This document shows positions 1 to 8,448 of a DNA stretch of 64,000 nucleotides, one piece after another. Each line of letters opens with the position of its first letter. The first letter of the stretch is position 1. Source of the stretch: Yoonia sp. BS5-3 (GTDB taxonomy: Bacteria; Pseudomonadota; Alphaproteobacteria; Rhodobacterales; Rhodobacteraceae); the NCBI RefSeq assembly GCF_038069655.2, contig NZ_CP150951.2, positions 3,836,868 through 3,900,867 of the forward strand, read 5' to 3'. The translations under genes and the position numbers were made by a program. The notes under the pieces were generated by a model, which made no database searches, was not told the DNA's origin, and worked only from the letters and a program-made list of their open reading frames with translations.

Positions 1-88
1 CCCCCCTGCCCAACTGAAACGCATCTGTGGCCCATTTTTGCCTCCCCCCTGATGGTGTCTGGACCCGTCCTGTGCAAAACATATCCGC

Positions 89-2494
89 ATGACTGCGCTT
101 CCCATTGATCCCATCCTGCCCGCGCTGACCGCCGCACTTGCTGCACATGGGCGCGCTGTTCTGCAAGCCCCGCCAGGCGCCGGCAAAACGACCCGCGCGC
201 CGCTTGCCATCCTGAATGCCAACCTGACCACCGACCGGATCATTATGCTTGAACCCCGGCGCCTTGCAGCCCGCGCCGCAGCCGAGCGGCTGGCGGACAG
301 TCTTGGGGAAAAGCCCGGCCAAAATATCGGCTACCGCATGCGTGGCGATACCGTCCCAGGCGCCCAGATTGAGGTCGTCACCGAAGGCATTTTGACCCGC
401 ATGTTGCAATCAGACCCCGCGCTTTCAGGGATTGGCGCGGTGATCTTTGACGAATTCCACGAACGCTCACTTAATGCTGATCTGGGGCTGGCGCTCAGTT
501 GGGAGGCGCGCAGCGTCCTGCGCCCTGATCTGCTGCTTCTGGTCATGTCTGCCACGCTTGATGCCGCCCCTGTCGCCGCGATGTTAGATGATGCGCCGAT
601 CATTACGTCCGAAGGGCGGGCCTTTCCCGTCACCAGGCATTATCTGGACAAAGCCACGCCAAAAGGCACCCGCCTCGAAACCGCGATGGCAGAGCTGATC
701 ATCAAAGCCGTCGGTGAAACCCAAGGCGGCGTGCTGGCTTTTCTGCCGGGCGAGGGCGAGATCCGCAGCGTCGCCGCTGCACTCTCGGGCAATCTGCCGA
801 CGGATTGCCAGATCAGGCCTCTTTACGGGGCCTTGCCCTTCAAGGACCAACGCGCCGCCATTGCACCGGTCAAATCGGGCCGCAAAATCGTGCTTTCAAC
901 ATCCATCGCCGAAACCTCATTGACCATCGAAGATATCCGCGTCGTCGTGGATGCAGGGCGCGCCAGACGGGCGCGGTTTGATCCGGGCGCTGGCATGTCG
1001 CGTCTGGTGACCGAGCGGGTCAGCCGGGCCGAGGCGACACAGCGGGCAGGCCGCGCTGGCCGGGTCGCCCCCGGTGACGCTTATTGCCTTTGGACAAAGG
1101 GCGAAGATGGCGCCCTGCCCGGGTTTGCGCCGGCCGAGATTGAAGCGGCAGACCTGACCGGTCTGGCCTTGGAATTGGCACTCTGGGGCAGTGATGATCT
1201 GGCCTTCCTCACACCGCCGCCGGTCAAAGCCCTGGATGAGGCGCGCGGGCTTCTGCAAAGCCTTGGCGCATTGGATGCTGGCGGACGGGTAAGCGATCAC
1301 GGCCATGCGCTTGCCAAGCACCCGCTGCATCCGCGGCTGGCCCATATGTTGCAAATTGGAGGCCAGCAAGCCGCCCCCTTGGCAGCCCTTCTGGCCGGAC
1401 GCGATCCTTTGCGCGGCGCCCCGACTGACCTGACGCTTCGGCTTGCTGCGATTAACGGGCAGTATCAAGGGCCGGGCACCGTTCATCATGCGGCCATTTC
1501 CCAGATCAAAGGCGAAATACCGCGCCTAAAAAAAGGATTGCCCCCTAGACCGCCGCTGACGACAGGGCAGCTTGCGGCGCTGGCCTATCCTGATCGGGTC
1601 GGGCTTCGCCGAAAAGGCGATGATCCGCGCTACATTCTCTCAGGCGGCAAAGGGGCCTATCTGGACGGAGCTGACACACTGGCCGGAGAGCGGTTGATTG
1701 TGGCCACAGATCTTGACGGAAACCCGCGCGAAGCAAAAATCCGGCAAGCTGCGACCATAACCGAGGGCGAGCTGCGGGCGATCTATAATGATCAGATTTC
1801 CTGGCAAGAGATATGCCTCTGGTCGCGGCGGGACGGACGGGTCTTGGCACGCAAACAAGAACGGTTTGGGGCGCTTGTGCTGGATGATCGGGTCTGGGCC
1901 GACGCACCCGATAGCGCTATTGCGCTGGCAATGCTTGACGGTGTGCGGCAACTCGGGCTTCAATTTTCGCCTGCGGCTGCACGGTTCAGGGCACGTGTCG
2001 CACTTCTGGATGATATGCCTGCAATGGACGAACAGACATTGCTAGACACAGCAGAAAACTGGCTGTTGCCGCATCTTTCTGGCCTGCGCAGCCGGGACGA
2101 TTGGAAACGGTTTGATCTGCTGCCTGCGCTGCGGGCCATGCTTGACTGGGGGCAAATGCAGCGGCTTGATCAGCGGGCACCTGCGCATTTTGAAACGCCG
2201 CTGGGGCGGAAGGTGCCGATTGACTATGATGGCGCCGCGCCCTGCATCACCCTGCGCCTGCAAGAAATGTTCGGTGTGACCACGCATCCGGTTGTGGGGC
2301 ATACACCGCTACGTGTGACGCTGTTGTCGCCAGGGCAGAAACCGGTGCAGGTGACGCAGGATATTGTGGGGTTCTGGGCCAGCTCTTATGCGGATGTCCG
2401 GCGCGACATGCGCGGACGCTATCCGCGGCACCCCTGGCCCGAAGACCCAACGGTCGCAGCACCAACAACGCGGGCAAAACCGCGCGGAACCTAG
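89..2494 (+). CDS. hrpB: ATP-dependent helicase HrpB
   Basis: This is a DEAH-box superfamily 2 helicase of the HrpB type, 801 residues, the usual length for the family. Motif I (GAGKTT) is at residues 30-35, the DEFH box near 121, SAT near 150, and motif VI (QRAGRAGR) near 316. The C-terminal half carries the HrpB-specific region, ending with the conserved WPEDP stretch. The biological role of HrpB is poorly defined in most bacteria; RNA or ribonucleoprotein remodelling is presumed. It stands alone upstream of a Nudix gene. The first ATG, which gives the normal N-terminus directly before the P-loop domain, is taken as the start. No clear Shine-Dalgarno sequence is visible. Confidence 0.96.
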   Translation: MTALPIDPILPALTAALAAHGRAVLQAPPGAGKTTRAPLAILNANLTTDRIIMLEPRRLAARAAAERLADSLGEKPGQNIGYRMRGDTVPGAQIEVVTEGILTRMLQSDPALSGIGAVIFDEFHERSLNADLGLALSWEARSVLRPDLLLLVMSATLDAAPVAAMLDDAPIITSEGRAFPVTRHYLDKATPKGTRLETAMAELIIKAVGETQGGVLAFLPGEGEIRSVAAALSGNLPTDCQIRPLYGALPFKDQRAAIAPVKSGRKIVLSTSIAETSLTIEDIRVVVDAGRARRARFDPGAGMSRLVTERVSRAEATQRAGRAGRVAPGDAYCLWTKGEDGALPGFAPAEIEAADLTGLALELALWGSDDLAFLTPPPVKALDEARGLLQSLGALDAGGRVSDHGHALAKHPLHPRLAHMLQIGGQQAAPLAALLAGRDPLRGAPTDLTLRLAAINGQYQGPGTVHHAAISQIKGEIPRLKKGLPPRPPLTTGQLAALAYPDRVGLRRKGDDPRYILSGGKGAYLDGADTLAGERLIVATDLDGNPREAKIRQAATITEGELRAIYNDQISWQEICLWSRRDGRVLARKQERFGALVLDDRVWADAPDSAIALAMLDGVRQLGLQFSPAAARFRARVALLDDMPAMDEQTLLDTAENWLLPHLSGLRSRDDWKRFDLLPALRAMLDWGQMQRLDQRAPAHFETPLGRKVPIDYDGAAPCITLRLQEMFGVTTHPVVGHTPLRVTLLSPGQKPVQVTQDIVGFWASSYADVRRDMRGRYPRHPWPEDPTVAAPTTRAKPRGT

Positions 2495-2562
2495 GGCAGA
2501 TTTGCCAAGCGATTCGGGCTGTGTTAACAAAATGCCAATAAAATAAGAATATTGGCAGTATT

Positions 2563-3027
2563 ATGATATCAGTATCGCAGAAACAGCCCGCCTTGGGGGA
2601 TACCCCATGCGCCGATACGGCCGCACCTTTGACGCAAGTGGCCGCGCTTTGCACACGCGAGGGCAAGAAGGGCACGAAAATTCTGTTGGTCAAATCCTCG
2701 CGCGGGCGTTGGATCCTGCCCAAAGGCTGGCCGATGGATGATCGGACTGATGCGCAGGCAGCGAAATGCGAAGCCTGGGAAGAAGCCGGTGTCGCCAAGG
2801 GACGGATCGGGAAGACACCTATTGGCACGTATCTTGCCAAGAAACGGTTCGATGACGGGCGCGTTGTGCCCTGTCTGGTGGCGGTTTACCCGCTCGCGGT
2901 GAAATCAACGGTTGATCATTATCCAGAATCCGAAACGCGCGAACGCAAGTGGTTTCCGGTCAAAAAAGCCATCAAACGCGTTGATGAGACGGGCTTGAAA
3001 GACATCCTGCGCGCATTGCTGTCCTAA
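2563..3027 (+). CDS. Nudix hydrolase, DIPP-like
   Basis: A 154-residue Nudix-fold protein. The PKGWPM segment followed by EAWEEAGV is the Nudix helix of the diphosphoinositol-polyphosphate/diadenosine-polyphosphate type common in alphaproteobacteria. The usual REUxEE core reads CEAWEE here: the Arg is Cys, and the Glu that normally follows GX5 is Arg. The metal-binding EE pair is kept, so activity is likely but not certain. The substrate cannot be told; nucleotide polyphosphates are a guess from the family. The gene lies 68 bp after hrpB and overlaps the convergent gene at its 3' end by 4 bp. Confidence 0.88.
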   Translation: MISVSQKQPALGDTPCADTAAPLTQVAALCTREGKKGTKILLVKSSRGRWILPKGWPMDDRTDAQAAKCEAWEEAGVAKGRIGKTPIGTYLAKKRFDDGRVVPCLVAVYPLAVKSTVDHYPESETRERKWFPVKKAIKRVDETGLKDILRALLS

Positions 3028-3944
3028 CCCAATTCAACATCCAACTGTGCAGCCATCTGGGCCGCAACCTTGCCAACATTGCCGTCATTTTCGCTGCCAG
3101 CGACAACACAAATTCCCCTGCTTTTCTTAGGTCGCTCGGGGTCAGGTAGAAAAATGATCTCGGCATTTTGATAGCCAGGGTAGGCTATACCCCGCTCGGT
3201 AAAAGCGCTAACTTTCATGTGGAAAACGCGAATAATCTGATCCCTTGGTACAACTACACCGCGACCAAGCTCGTTCACCCAAATATAGGCCGCGCCATCC
3301 GCTGTCAGACCCTGCCCCATTGGTGGCGTGAATGCCAAATCGTCGAACGCGCGGGTGATTTTGTCAAAATCCGGAGGGTGCGCTTTTGGGATCGGCAGCG
3401 CGGGATCAGGCACCCAATTTTGCAAGGCTGACAGTCGCGGAGCATCAAGGGGCGGCCACCAATCAGGGCGTATCGTAATCCTGCATTCAGTCTGGCTGCC
3501 CGCAATAGCATCATGGCGCGCATTTTGCAGTTCATGCATGCGTTGCGGTAGGCTGACCGTGGCCGTGATTGAACAAAAACCACTGCCCCAAGTTGCCGTA
3601 AGGCCACCACTGTCATTCGTTTCCTCAGGGGCTCCGAAATGGCTGGAAAGTTCGCTTATAGCCAGCCTTTGGTTTTCGGCTGGATCATCATGCACACGCA
3701 CATATCCCAAAATTCTCGAAGGCGGGTCAGACGCCAGAGCGCGCAGGCGCATACCGCAAACAAGAGGATGCGCGAGCGATGCAATAATCGCTTCGCCACC
3801 TGGCAATTCGCAATACTCCAGTGAGGTCGTCCAACCGGTGGGCCGGGTGCCGAACCGGTCAACAAGCGCCCTTTCACTTTCACGAAAAGGCACGCCAGCC
3901 TGATCAAGCACCGCCCATAGCTTTTCCTTGCTGAAGCGCGCCAA
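3024..3944 (-). CDS. Unrecognised 306-residue protein, paralogue of 14237-15184
   Basis: I do not recognise a named family. No signal peptide or membrane segment is seen, so it is probably cytoplasmic. It aligns by eye with the protein at 14237-15184. Both have an HDDPxxN segment near the middle, a following TW...G segment, an I-x-PxWxPxL segment, a GxGL...(I/A)xV-G stretch and an Ala-rich C-terminal helix of the form (A/V)AxxxAAxL. It ends 2 bp before the argF stop on the same strand, so it is probably the upstream or co-transcribed partner of the arginine operon only by position. Function is unknown. Confidence 0.7.
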   Translation of the reverse strand: MARFSKEKLWAVLDQAGVPFRESERALVDRFGTRPTGWTTSLEYCELPGGEAIIASLAHPLVCGMRLRALASDPPSRILGYVRVHDDPAENQRLAISELSSHFGAPEETNDSGGLTATWGSGFCSITATVSLPQRMHELQNARHDAIAGSQTECRITIRPDWWPPLDAPRLSALQNWVPDPALPIPKAHPPDFDKITRAFDDLAFTPPMGQGLTADGAAYIWVNELGRGVVVPRDQIIRVFHMKVSAFTERGIAYPGYQNAEIIFLPDPERPKKSRGICVVAGSENDGNVGKVAAQMAAQLDVELG

Positions 3945-3946
3945 CT

Positions 3947-4852
3947 TTACCGCCCCAGGCAGTAACGCATAATCGCCTTTTGGGCATGTAGCCGGTTTTC
4001 AGCCTCATCAAAGATCACCGAATGGGGGCCATCCATAACGCTGCTGGTGGCCTCGTCATCACGGTGGGCCGGCAAGCAATGCATAAACAGCGCATCATCC
4101 TTCGCCTTCCCCATCAGCGCATCATTCACCTGATAACCACGCAGCTGATTGTGGCGCCGTTCGCGGGCTGATTGCGGATCATGCATACTGACCCAAGTGT
4201 CAGTGACCACCAGATCTGCACCTTGCACAGCCTCGTCTGGATTGCGGATGGTTGTATAAAGCCCGTCAAGCGCCGGTTCAGGGTCCAATGGCTCTGGCCC
4301 GGAAAAGACCAGATCAAATTCAAACTGTTTGGCCGCATGGGCAAAGCTGGCAAAGACGTTGTTGCCATCACCGCACCAGACGACCTTTTTGCCTTTGATC
4401 GGGCCGTTATGTTCTTCAAACGTCATCACATCCGCCATGATCTGGCAAGGATGGGTACGGTTGGTCAGCCCGTTGATGACTGGGACGCTGGCATGTTCGG
4501 CCATCTCAAGCAGGGTTTGCTCTTCGAAGGTGCGGATCATGATCAGATCAACATAGCGCGATAGAACGCGGGCAGTATCGGCGATGGTTTCACCATGGCC
4601 CAGCTGCATATCCGTGCCTGACAAGACCATGGTCTGCCCGCCCATCTGGCGCACGCCGACGTCAAAGGAAACGCGGGTCCGGGTTGACGGCTTTTCAAAG
4701 ATCAGGGCAACCATATGCCCGGCCAGCGGTTGGTCCGCATCTGGCGTGCCCTTGGGCAAACCGGCCCGGGCCTTTTTCATGTCTTGAGCCTGGGTAATGA
4801 TCTGCTGCAGATCATCAGTGGCCGTCGCATTGATATCAAGAAAATGGTTCAT
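3947..4852 (-). CDS. argF: Ornithine carbamoyltransferase ArgF
   Basis: Transfers carbamoyl from carbamoyl phosphate to ornithine, giving citrulline in arginine biosynthesis (cytoplasm). The carbamoyl-phosphate loop STRTR is at residues 56-60, HPCQ at 134-137, and the ornithine-binding HCLPAHR near residue 258. The HCLP form separates it from aspartate carbamoyltransferase. Its 301 residues are normal. It is the third gene of a minus-strand set argD-GNAT-argF, starting 39 bp after the GNAT stop. The ornithine it uses comes from the pathway that includes ArgD two genes upstream. Confidence 0.97.
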   Translation of the reverse strand: MNHFLDINATATDDLQQIITQAQDMKKARAGLPKGTPDADQPLAGHMVALIFEKPSTRTRVSFDVGVRQMGGQTMVLSGTDMQLGHGETIADTARVLSRYVDLIMIRTFEEQTLLEMAEHASVPVINGLTNRTHPCQIMADVMTFEEHNGPIKGKKVVWCGDGNNVFASFAHAAKQFEFDLVFSGPEPLDPEPALDGLYTTIRNPDEAVQGADLVVTDTWVSMHDPQSARERRHNQLRGYQVNDALMGKAKDDALFMHCLPAHRDDEATSSVMDGPHSVIFDEAENRLHAQKAIMRYCLGR

Positions 4853-4891
4853 TCGTGTCGCTTCTTTTTGGGCCGCAGGGGGCCGTGAATT

Positions 4892-5374
4892 CTAATTATG
4901 GGTCATCACTTGGACGAGCTTGCCATCCCGGGTCGAGGCCAATCGTCGTTTATGAAAGCCCGCCTGATTATAGATCGAAATGGTGCGCGTATCGGTGGTA
5001 TTCGGGGCCACGGCGATCAACGGGAATTTCAGGCGCAGAACGCGAATTCTGGCCTCAATATAGCCCGTTGAATGGCCTGAGGCCATAAAGCTGCTATCGC
5101 CCACAAAGGTCGAAATCACGCGGGCGCCCCTGGGCAGATCGGCATATTGCGGCATGCCAAAGGTCGTCGCATCATGATCGTGGATATACGCAAAGGCATG
5201 GGCGCTTAGGCTCACGACCTGCATATCAATATTGGGATTATCCATATCTTGTTTCATCAGCGCAACTTGCTTGTCGGCCTCGGGCAACCACGTGCGCACA
5301 TGTGGCGACTGCACCCAGCGCGCCATCAATGGCAGGTCCTCCCGTGTCAATTTGCGAAAGTTATAGTTACGCAT
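4892..5374 (-). CDS. GNAT-family N-acetyltransferase
   Basis: A 160-residue GNAT-type acetyltransferase resembling the aminoglycoside 6'-acetyltransferase branch: an N-terminal FRKLTREDLPLMARW strand-helix and a C-terminal NxxxxxIYNQAGF motif, which is the usual end of the acetyl-CoA binding fold. I start it at the ATG at 5374, giving MRNYNF, because this overlaps the argD stop by 8 bp and fits the family N-terminus. A longer in-frame start lies inside argD. Its place between argD and argF suggests a role linked to arginine metabolism or only co-transcription. The substrate is unknown. The substrate-binding half is not similar enough to any enzyme I know to name it. Confidence 0.82.
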   Translation of the reverse strand: MRNYNFRKLTREDLPLMARWVQSPHVRTWLPEADKQVALMKQDMDNPNIDMQVVSLSAHAFAYIHDHDATTFGMPQYADLPRGARVISTFVGDSSFMASGHSTGYIEARIRVLRLKFPLIAVAPNTTDTRTISIYNQAGFHKRRLASTRDGKLVQVMTHN

Positions 5375-6554
5375 CAACCCCTTGCATCTGTGCTGCAGCC
5401 GCATCCAACTTTGCGACCGCAGCACCGATTTCCTCCTCCGAAATGTTCAATGCGGGTAATATCCGCACGACATTATCTGCTGCTGGTACAGTCAGCACCC
5501 CCTGCGCATAGCCCGCCTGCACGATATCGGCATTCGGAACCTTGCATTTCAACCCCAGCATCAAACCTGCACCGCGCACCGCCTCAAAAACATCGGGATG
5601 GGCGGCAACCAGCGCCTCAAGACGCTGGCGAAACATCCCGGCTTTACGGCTGACATCGGCCAGAAATTCTTCTTCTGCGACGATCTCCATGACCTTCAGT
5701 CCGACCGAACAGGCCAGCGGGTTGCCCCCATAGGTGGACCCATGCGTGCCCGCGGTCATTCCTGACGCCGCTTCTTCGGTTGCCAGAACCGCACCTAGCG
5801 GAAAGCCGCCGCCAATGCCCTTGGCCACCATCATAATGTCAGGGGTGATCCCGGCCCATTCATGGGCAAACAGCTTGCCCGTACGGCCCATGCCGCATTG
5901 CACCTCGTCCAGAACCAGCAAGATACCATGCCGGTCACACAGATCGCGCAGCCCCTTCAGCGCATCATCCGGCAAGGGACGAATACCGCCCTCGCCCTGG
6001 ATCGGCTCAACCAAAATTGCGGCAGTCTTGTAGCTTGCAGCGGCGGTCACGGCTTCCAGATCGGCAAAGGGCAAATGGGTAAAGCCGGGCAATAATGGAC
6101 CAAAACCTTTGGTCATCTTTTCCGAGCCCGCAGCGGCAATCCCCGCACTGGAACGGCCATGGAACGAGCCGTCAAAGGCAATGATCTCAGTCCGGTCCTC
6201 GCCTTTCTCATACCAATATTTGCGGGCCATTTTCACGGCCAGCTCGCAAGCTTCGGTGCCCGAATTGGTAAAAAAGACGGTGTCGGCAAAACTGTGATCG
6301 ACCAGCGCATCAGCCAGCTGCTGTTGGGCAGGGATATTGTAAAGGTTCGACACGTGCCACAGCGCAGCGGCCTGATCGGTCAGGGCGGACACCAAAGCAG
6401 GATGGGCATGGCCCAGCACATTCACAGCAATACCCGCACCCAAATCCAGAAAACGTCGGCCATCCGCTTCCAACAACCAAGAGCCTTCACCCGACGTAAA
6501 TGTCAGGGGGGCGCGTGAATAGGTTGGCAGAACAGATGCGATCATGGCGATCAT
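5367..6554 (-). CDS. argD: Acetylornithine aminotransferase ArgD
   Basis: A PLP-dependent class III aminotransferase of 395 residues. It converts N-acetylglutamate semialdehyde to N-acetylornithine, and may also serve succinyl-diaminopimelate. The GTEACE segment near 100, SFHGRS near 130, the DEVQCGMGRTG motif near 215 and the PLP lysine in MVAKGIGGG near 243 are all present. It is the first gene of the argD-GNAT-argF set. Two in-frame ATGs (6554 and 6545) are possible starts. The first is taken. The divergent DMT transporter begins 255 bp away. Confidence 0.96.
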   Translation of the reverse strand: MIAMIASVLPTYSRAPLTFTSGEGSWLLEADGRRFLDLGAGIAVNVLGHAHPALVSALTDQAAALWHVSNLYNIPAQQQLADALVDHSFADTVFFTNSGTEACELAVKMARKYWYEKGEDRTEIIAFDGSFHGRSSAGIAAAGSEKMTKGFGPLLPGFTHLPFADLEAVTAAASYKTAAILVEPIQGEGGIRPLPDDALKGLRDLCDRHGILLVLDEVQCGMGRTGKLFAHEWAGITPDIMMVAKGIGGGFPLGAVLATEEAASGMTAGTHGSTYGGNPLACSVGLKVMEIVAEEEFLADVSRKAGMFRQRLEALVAAHPDVFEAVRGAGLMLGLKCKVPNADIVQAGYAQGVLTVPAADNVVRILPALNISEEEIGAAVAKLDAAAAQMQGVDA

Positions 6555-6809
6555 CCTTCAATTAGACCCGATTGGTGCAGGAGCACGGGCAAGGTGTCAA
6601 TATTTTACGGGAGTAAAGTTAGACGTGGCAAAAGGCGGCGCAAATTAGCGTCGGCGTCGGCTTACATTTGTCAGTCGGTTCTTCATAATGCCGCTTTAGC
6701 GCGGTTTCCGCCATTGTGGAAGGGACTATTTGCCAAAATTCCCTCATTTCAGACGAAACGCTGTTTTAGGTGGATTGTCATTCAAACGCATTGCGATCAA
6801 TTAACGCTT

Positions 6810-7688
6810 ATGCGCCCATATCGATCAAACCCACCCTTGGCCATCGGGCTGATCCTGACGGCAACCGCCTTTATCGCAGGCACAATGCTGATGGCAAAAA
6901 TGCTGGCGACAGATTTTCTGGGGCCGCCCTTGCATACGTTCCAGATCAGCCATGGGCGCTTCCTGTTTGCTTTCCTGATGATCGCGGCAGCCGCGGCAAT
7001 GCGGCGCCCAGCGCTGACGCGCCCTGACCTAAGGCTTCATATCGGGCGCACCCTGTTTGGCTGGTGCGGTGTGACGGCAATGTTCGCGGCGGTGGGTTTC
7101 ATCCCGCTGTCGGATGCAACGGCAATCAGTTTTCTCAATCCGGTCTTCGGCATGCTCCTGGCGATCCCCCTCCTGGGCGAAAGGGTTGGCCCCTGGCGCT
7201 GGCTGGCGGCCATACTGGCATTGATCGGCGCGATGATCCTTCTTCGGCCCGGACCAGACAGTTTTCAAATGGCCGGACTGATTGCGCTCGCAGCTGCGGG
7301 TTTTCTGGGCATGGAACTCATCTTTATTAAGAAACTTGCGAACAAAGAGGGCGCATTTCAGATATTGTTGATGAACAATGGGTTGGGTTTGGGCATCGCA
7401 ACACTGGCTGTCATTCCATTCTGGGTTGCGCCAACGGGGGCACAATGGGCGGCTCTGGCCGCCTTGGGCGGGCTGATGGCAGCCGCACAAACCTGCTTTG
7501 TGAACGCGATGGCGCGGGCCGATGCCAGCTTTGTGACACCATTTACCTATGTAACACTGATCTTTGCCGCATTTTATGATGCCATGATCTTTGGCGTCAT
7601 CCCCGACCGGGTCAGCATCCTTGGGGCGGCCACAATTTTGCTGGGCGCAGGGCTTTTGGCCTGGCGAGACAACCGGAAACATACCTGA
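6810..7688 (+). CDS. EamA-type DMT-family transporter
   Basis: A 292-residue inner-membrane protein with about ten hydrophobic segments and two EamA repeats. In the second half, the SFVTPFTYVTLIFAA segment is typical of the drug/metabolite transporter superfamily. Such proteins usually export amino acids, metabolites or small drugs. The substrate here is unknown. A much longer open frame starts at 6594, but its first 72 residues are Arg/Lys/Cys-rich and not conserved-looking. The ATG at 6810 (MRPYRSN) gives the standard family length. The 6555-6809 interval shows no other gene. Confidence 0.9.
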   Translation: MRPYRSNPPLAIGLILTATAFIAGTMLMAKMLATDFLGPPLHTFQISHGRFLFAFLMIAAAAAMRRPALTRPDLRLHIGRTLFGWCGVTAMFAAVGFIPLSDATAISFLNPVFGMLLAIPLLGERVGPWRWLAAILALIGAMILLRPGPDSFQMAGLIALAAAGFLGMELIFIKKLANKEGAFQILLMNNGLGLGIATLAVIPFWVAPTGAQWAALAALGGLMAAAQTCFVNAMARADASFVTPFTYVTLIFAAFYDAMIFGVIPDRVSILGAATILLGAGLLAWRDNRKHT

Positions 7689-7756
7689 TCACTTTTATCA
7701 GAAAATAAGGGTTTTTGGCCCAAAACCCGCCATGTTAAGCCATTAAATCGGCGCCC

Positions 7757-8170
7757 ATGAAAGAGGTTTTTGAGTATCGGCGCACCCGCAGCAAAGGGGC
7801 GATCTGGCTCTCTGCGTCGGCCGTTGCAATGCTCATTGCCGCAATCGCGATTACAGGGACAGATGAATTGATAGGCCTGGTCTATGTGGCCGGGCCGGTG
7901 ACCCTATGCTGGATGCTGATGCCGCAGCAAGTGGCGGGGATCCGGATCGATGACCAGCACCTGGTGCTCTCCGCATGGCGGCAACCTCGGGCGATCCTGC
8001 TTGATGATATCGCCTATCTGCGGGTGACCGAGGCCAGCGCTGAAACGAATATCGCTATCGTCTACAAAGACGGACGTGAGGAAGGCACCTATATCGGCGA
8101 CATGCCCGATCTGGACACGCTGGCCCGGGTCATGGCCGCGCGCGGGATTGCTGTGCGGGACATATATTAG
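7757..8170 (+). CDS. Small membrane protein with PH-like domain
   Basis: A 137-residue protein with two adjacent transmembrane segments (about residues 17-35 and 40-56), followed by a soluble tail whose strand pattern (IRIDDQHLVLSAW, ILLDDIAYLRV, IAIVYKDG) looks like a bacterial PH-like domain. I cannot assign a function. It is 68 bp downstream of the DMT transporter on the same strand and could be co-transcribed. A protein of similar plan (membrane segments, then a PH-like tail) lies at 19226-19930, but the two are not clearly homologous. Confidence 0.65.
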   Translation: MKEVFEYRRTRSKGAIWLSASAVAMLIAAIAITGTDELIGLVYVAGPVTLCWMLMPQQVAGIRIDDQHLVLSAWRQPRAILLDDIAYLRVTEASAETNIAIVYKDGREEGTYIGDMPDLDTLARVMAARGIAVRDIY

Positions 8171-8281
8171 ACGCAAGCCTGATTTGAAGTTAGCAAAATC
8201 GGGCGGCTTAGCAGCGCGAACAGATGGCAGCCTGCCCCCCGCACACTTGCTTTTGTCAGGCACCAATGCTACTCGGCGGGT

Positions 8282-8365
8282 ATGGCAATGATGATGACAA
8301 AGACCATGACGATAAAAACCACCGCTTCGGCGAGGGTTTGTCTGGCATGGGCGCATCGACGCTAA
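8282..8365 (+). CDS. Putative asd leader peptide rich in Met/Thr/Lys/Ile
   Basis: A 27-codon open frame whose first 14 residues read MAMMMTKTMTIKTT. Thirteen of these are Met, Thr, Lys or Ile, the four amino acids made through aspartate semialdehyde. The second half (ASARVCLAWAHRR) is ordinary. It ends 83 bp before the asd start and is followed by alternative RNA stems (separate entry). The ribosome-binding site is weak: only GGCGGG lies just upstream. Composition, position and the matching RNA structures argue for a regulatory leader peptide of the thrL type. That it is translated is inference. Confidence 0.6.
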   Translation: MAMMMTKTMTIKTTASARVCLAWAHRR

Positions 8366-8444
8366 ACTAAACCAGACAACGCCCCGCCGGATCGGACGGG
8401 GCGCTGGTAAAAAGGTCCCCGTCTTCCGCAAAACCAAGGAAGAC
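8338..8444 (+). promoter_or_regulatory. Translational attenuator in the asd leader
   Basis: Five segments pair in a chain. (1:2) TTGTCTGG 8338-8345 with CCAGACAA 8372-8379. (2:3) ACCAG 8371-8375 and GCCCCG 8381-8386 with CGGGGC 8397-8402 and CTGGT 8404-8408. (3:4) GACGGGG 8395-8401 with CCCCGTC 8417-8423. (4:5) GTCTTCC 8421-8427 with GGAAGAC 8438-8444, which covers the AAGGAAG ribosome-binding site of asd. Neighbouring stems exclude each other, though 3:4 and 4:5 share only three bases. Segment 1 lies inside the leader peptide, 14 bases after its Met/Thr/Lys codons. A stalled ribosome would favour 1:2 and 3:4 and free the site. A ribosome reaching the stop would favour 2:3 and 4:5 and hide it. 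No U-run follows, so control of translation is more likely than termination. Confidence 0.6.
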
Positions 8445-8448
8445 AGAT

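Noticed and set aside
6594..6809. N-terminal extension of the EamA transporter
   Set aside because: It is Arg/Lys/Cys-rich, would be unusual for the family, and the ATG at 6810 gives the normal length.
8371..8408. Calling the asd leader hairpin a Rho-independent terminator
   Set aside because: It is followed by AAAAAGG, not a T-run, on the coding strand.
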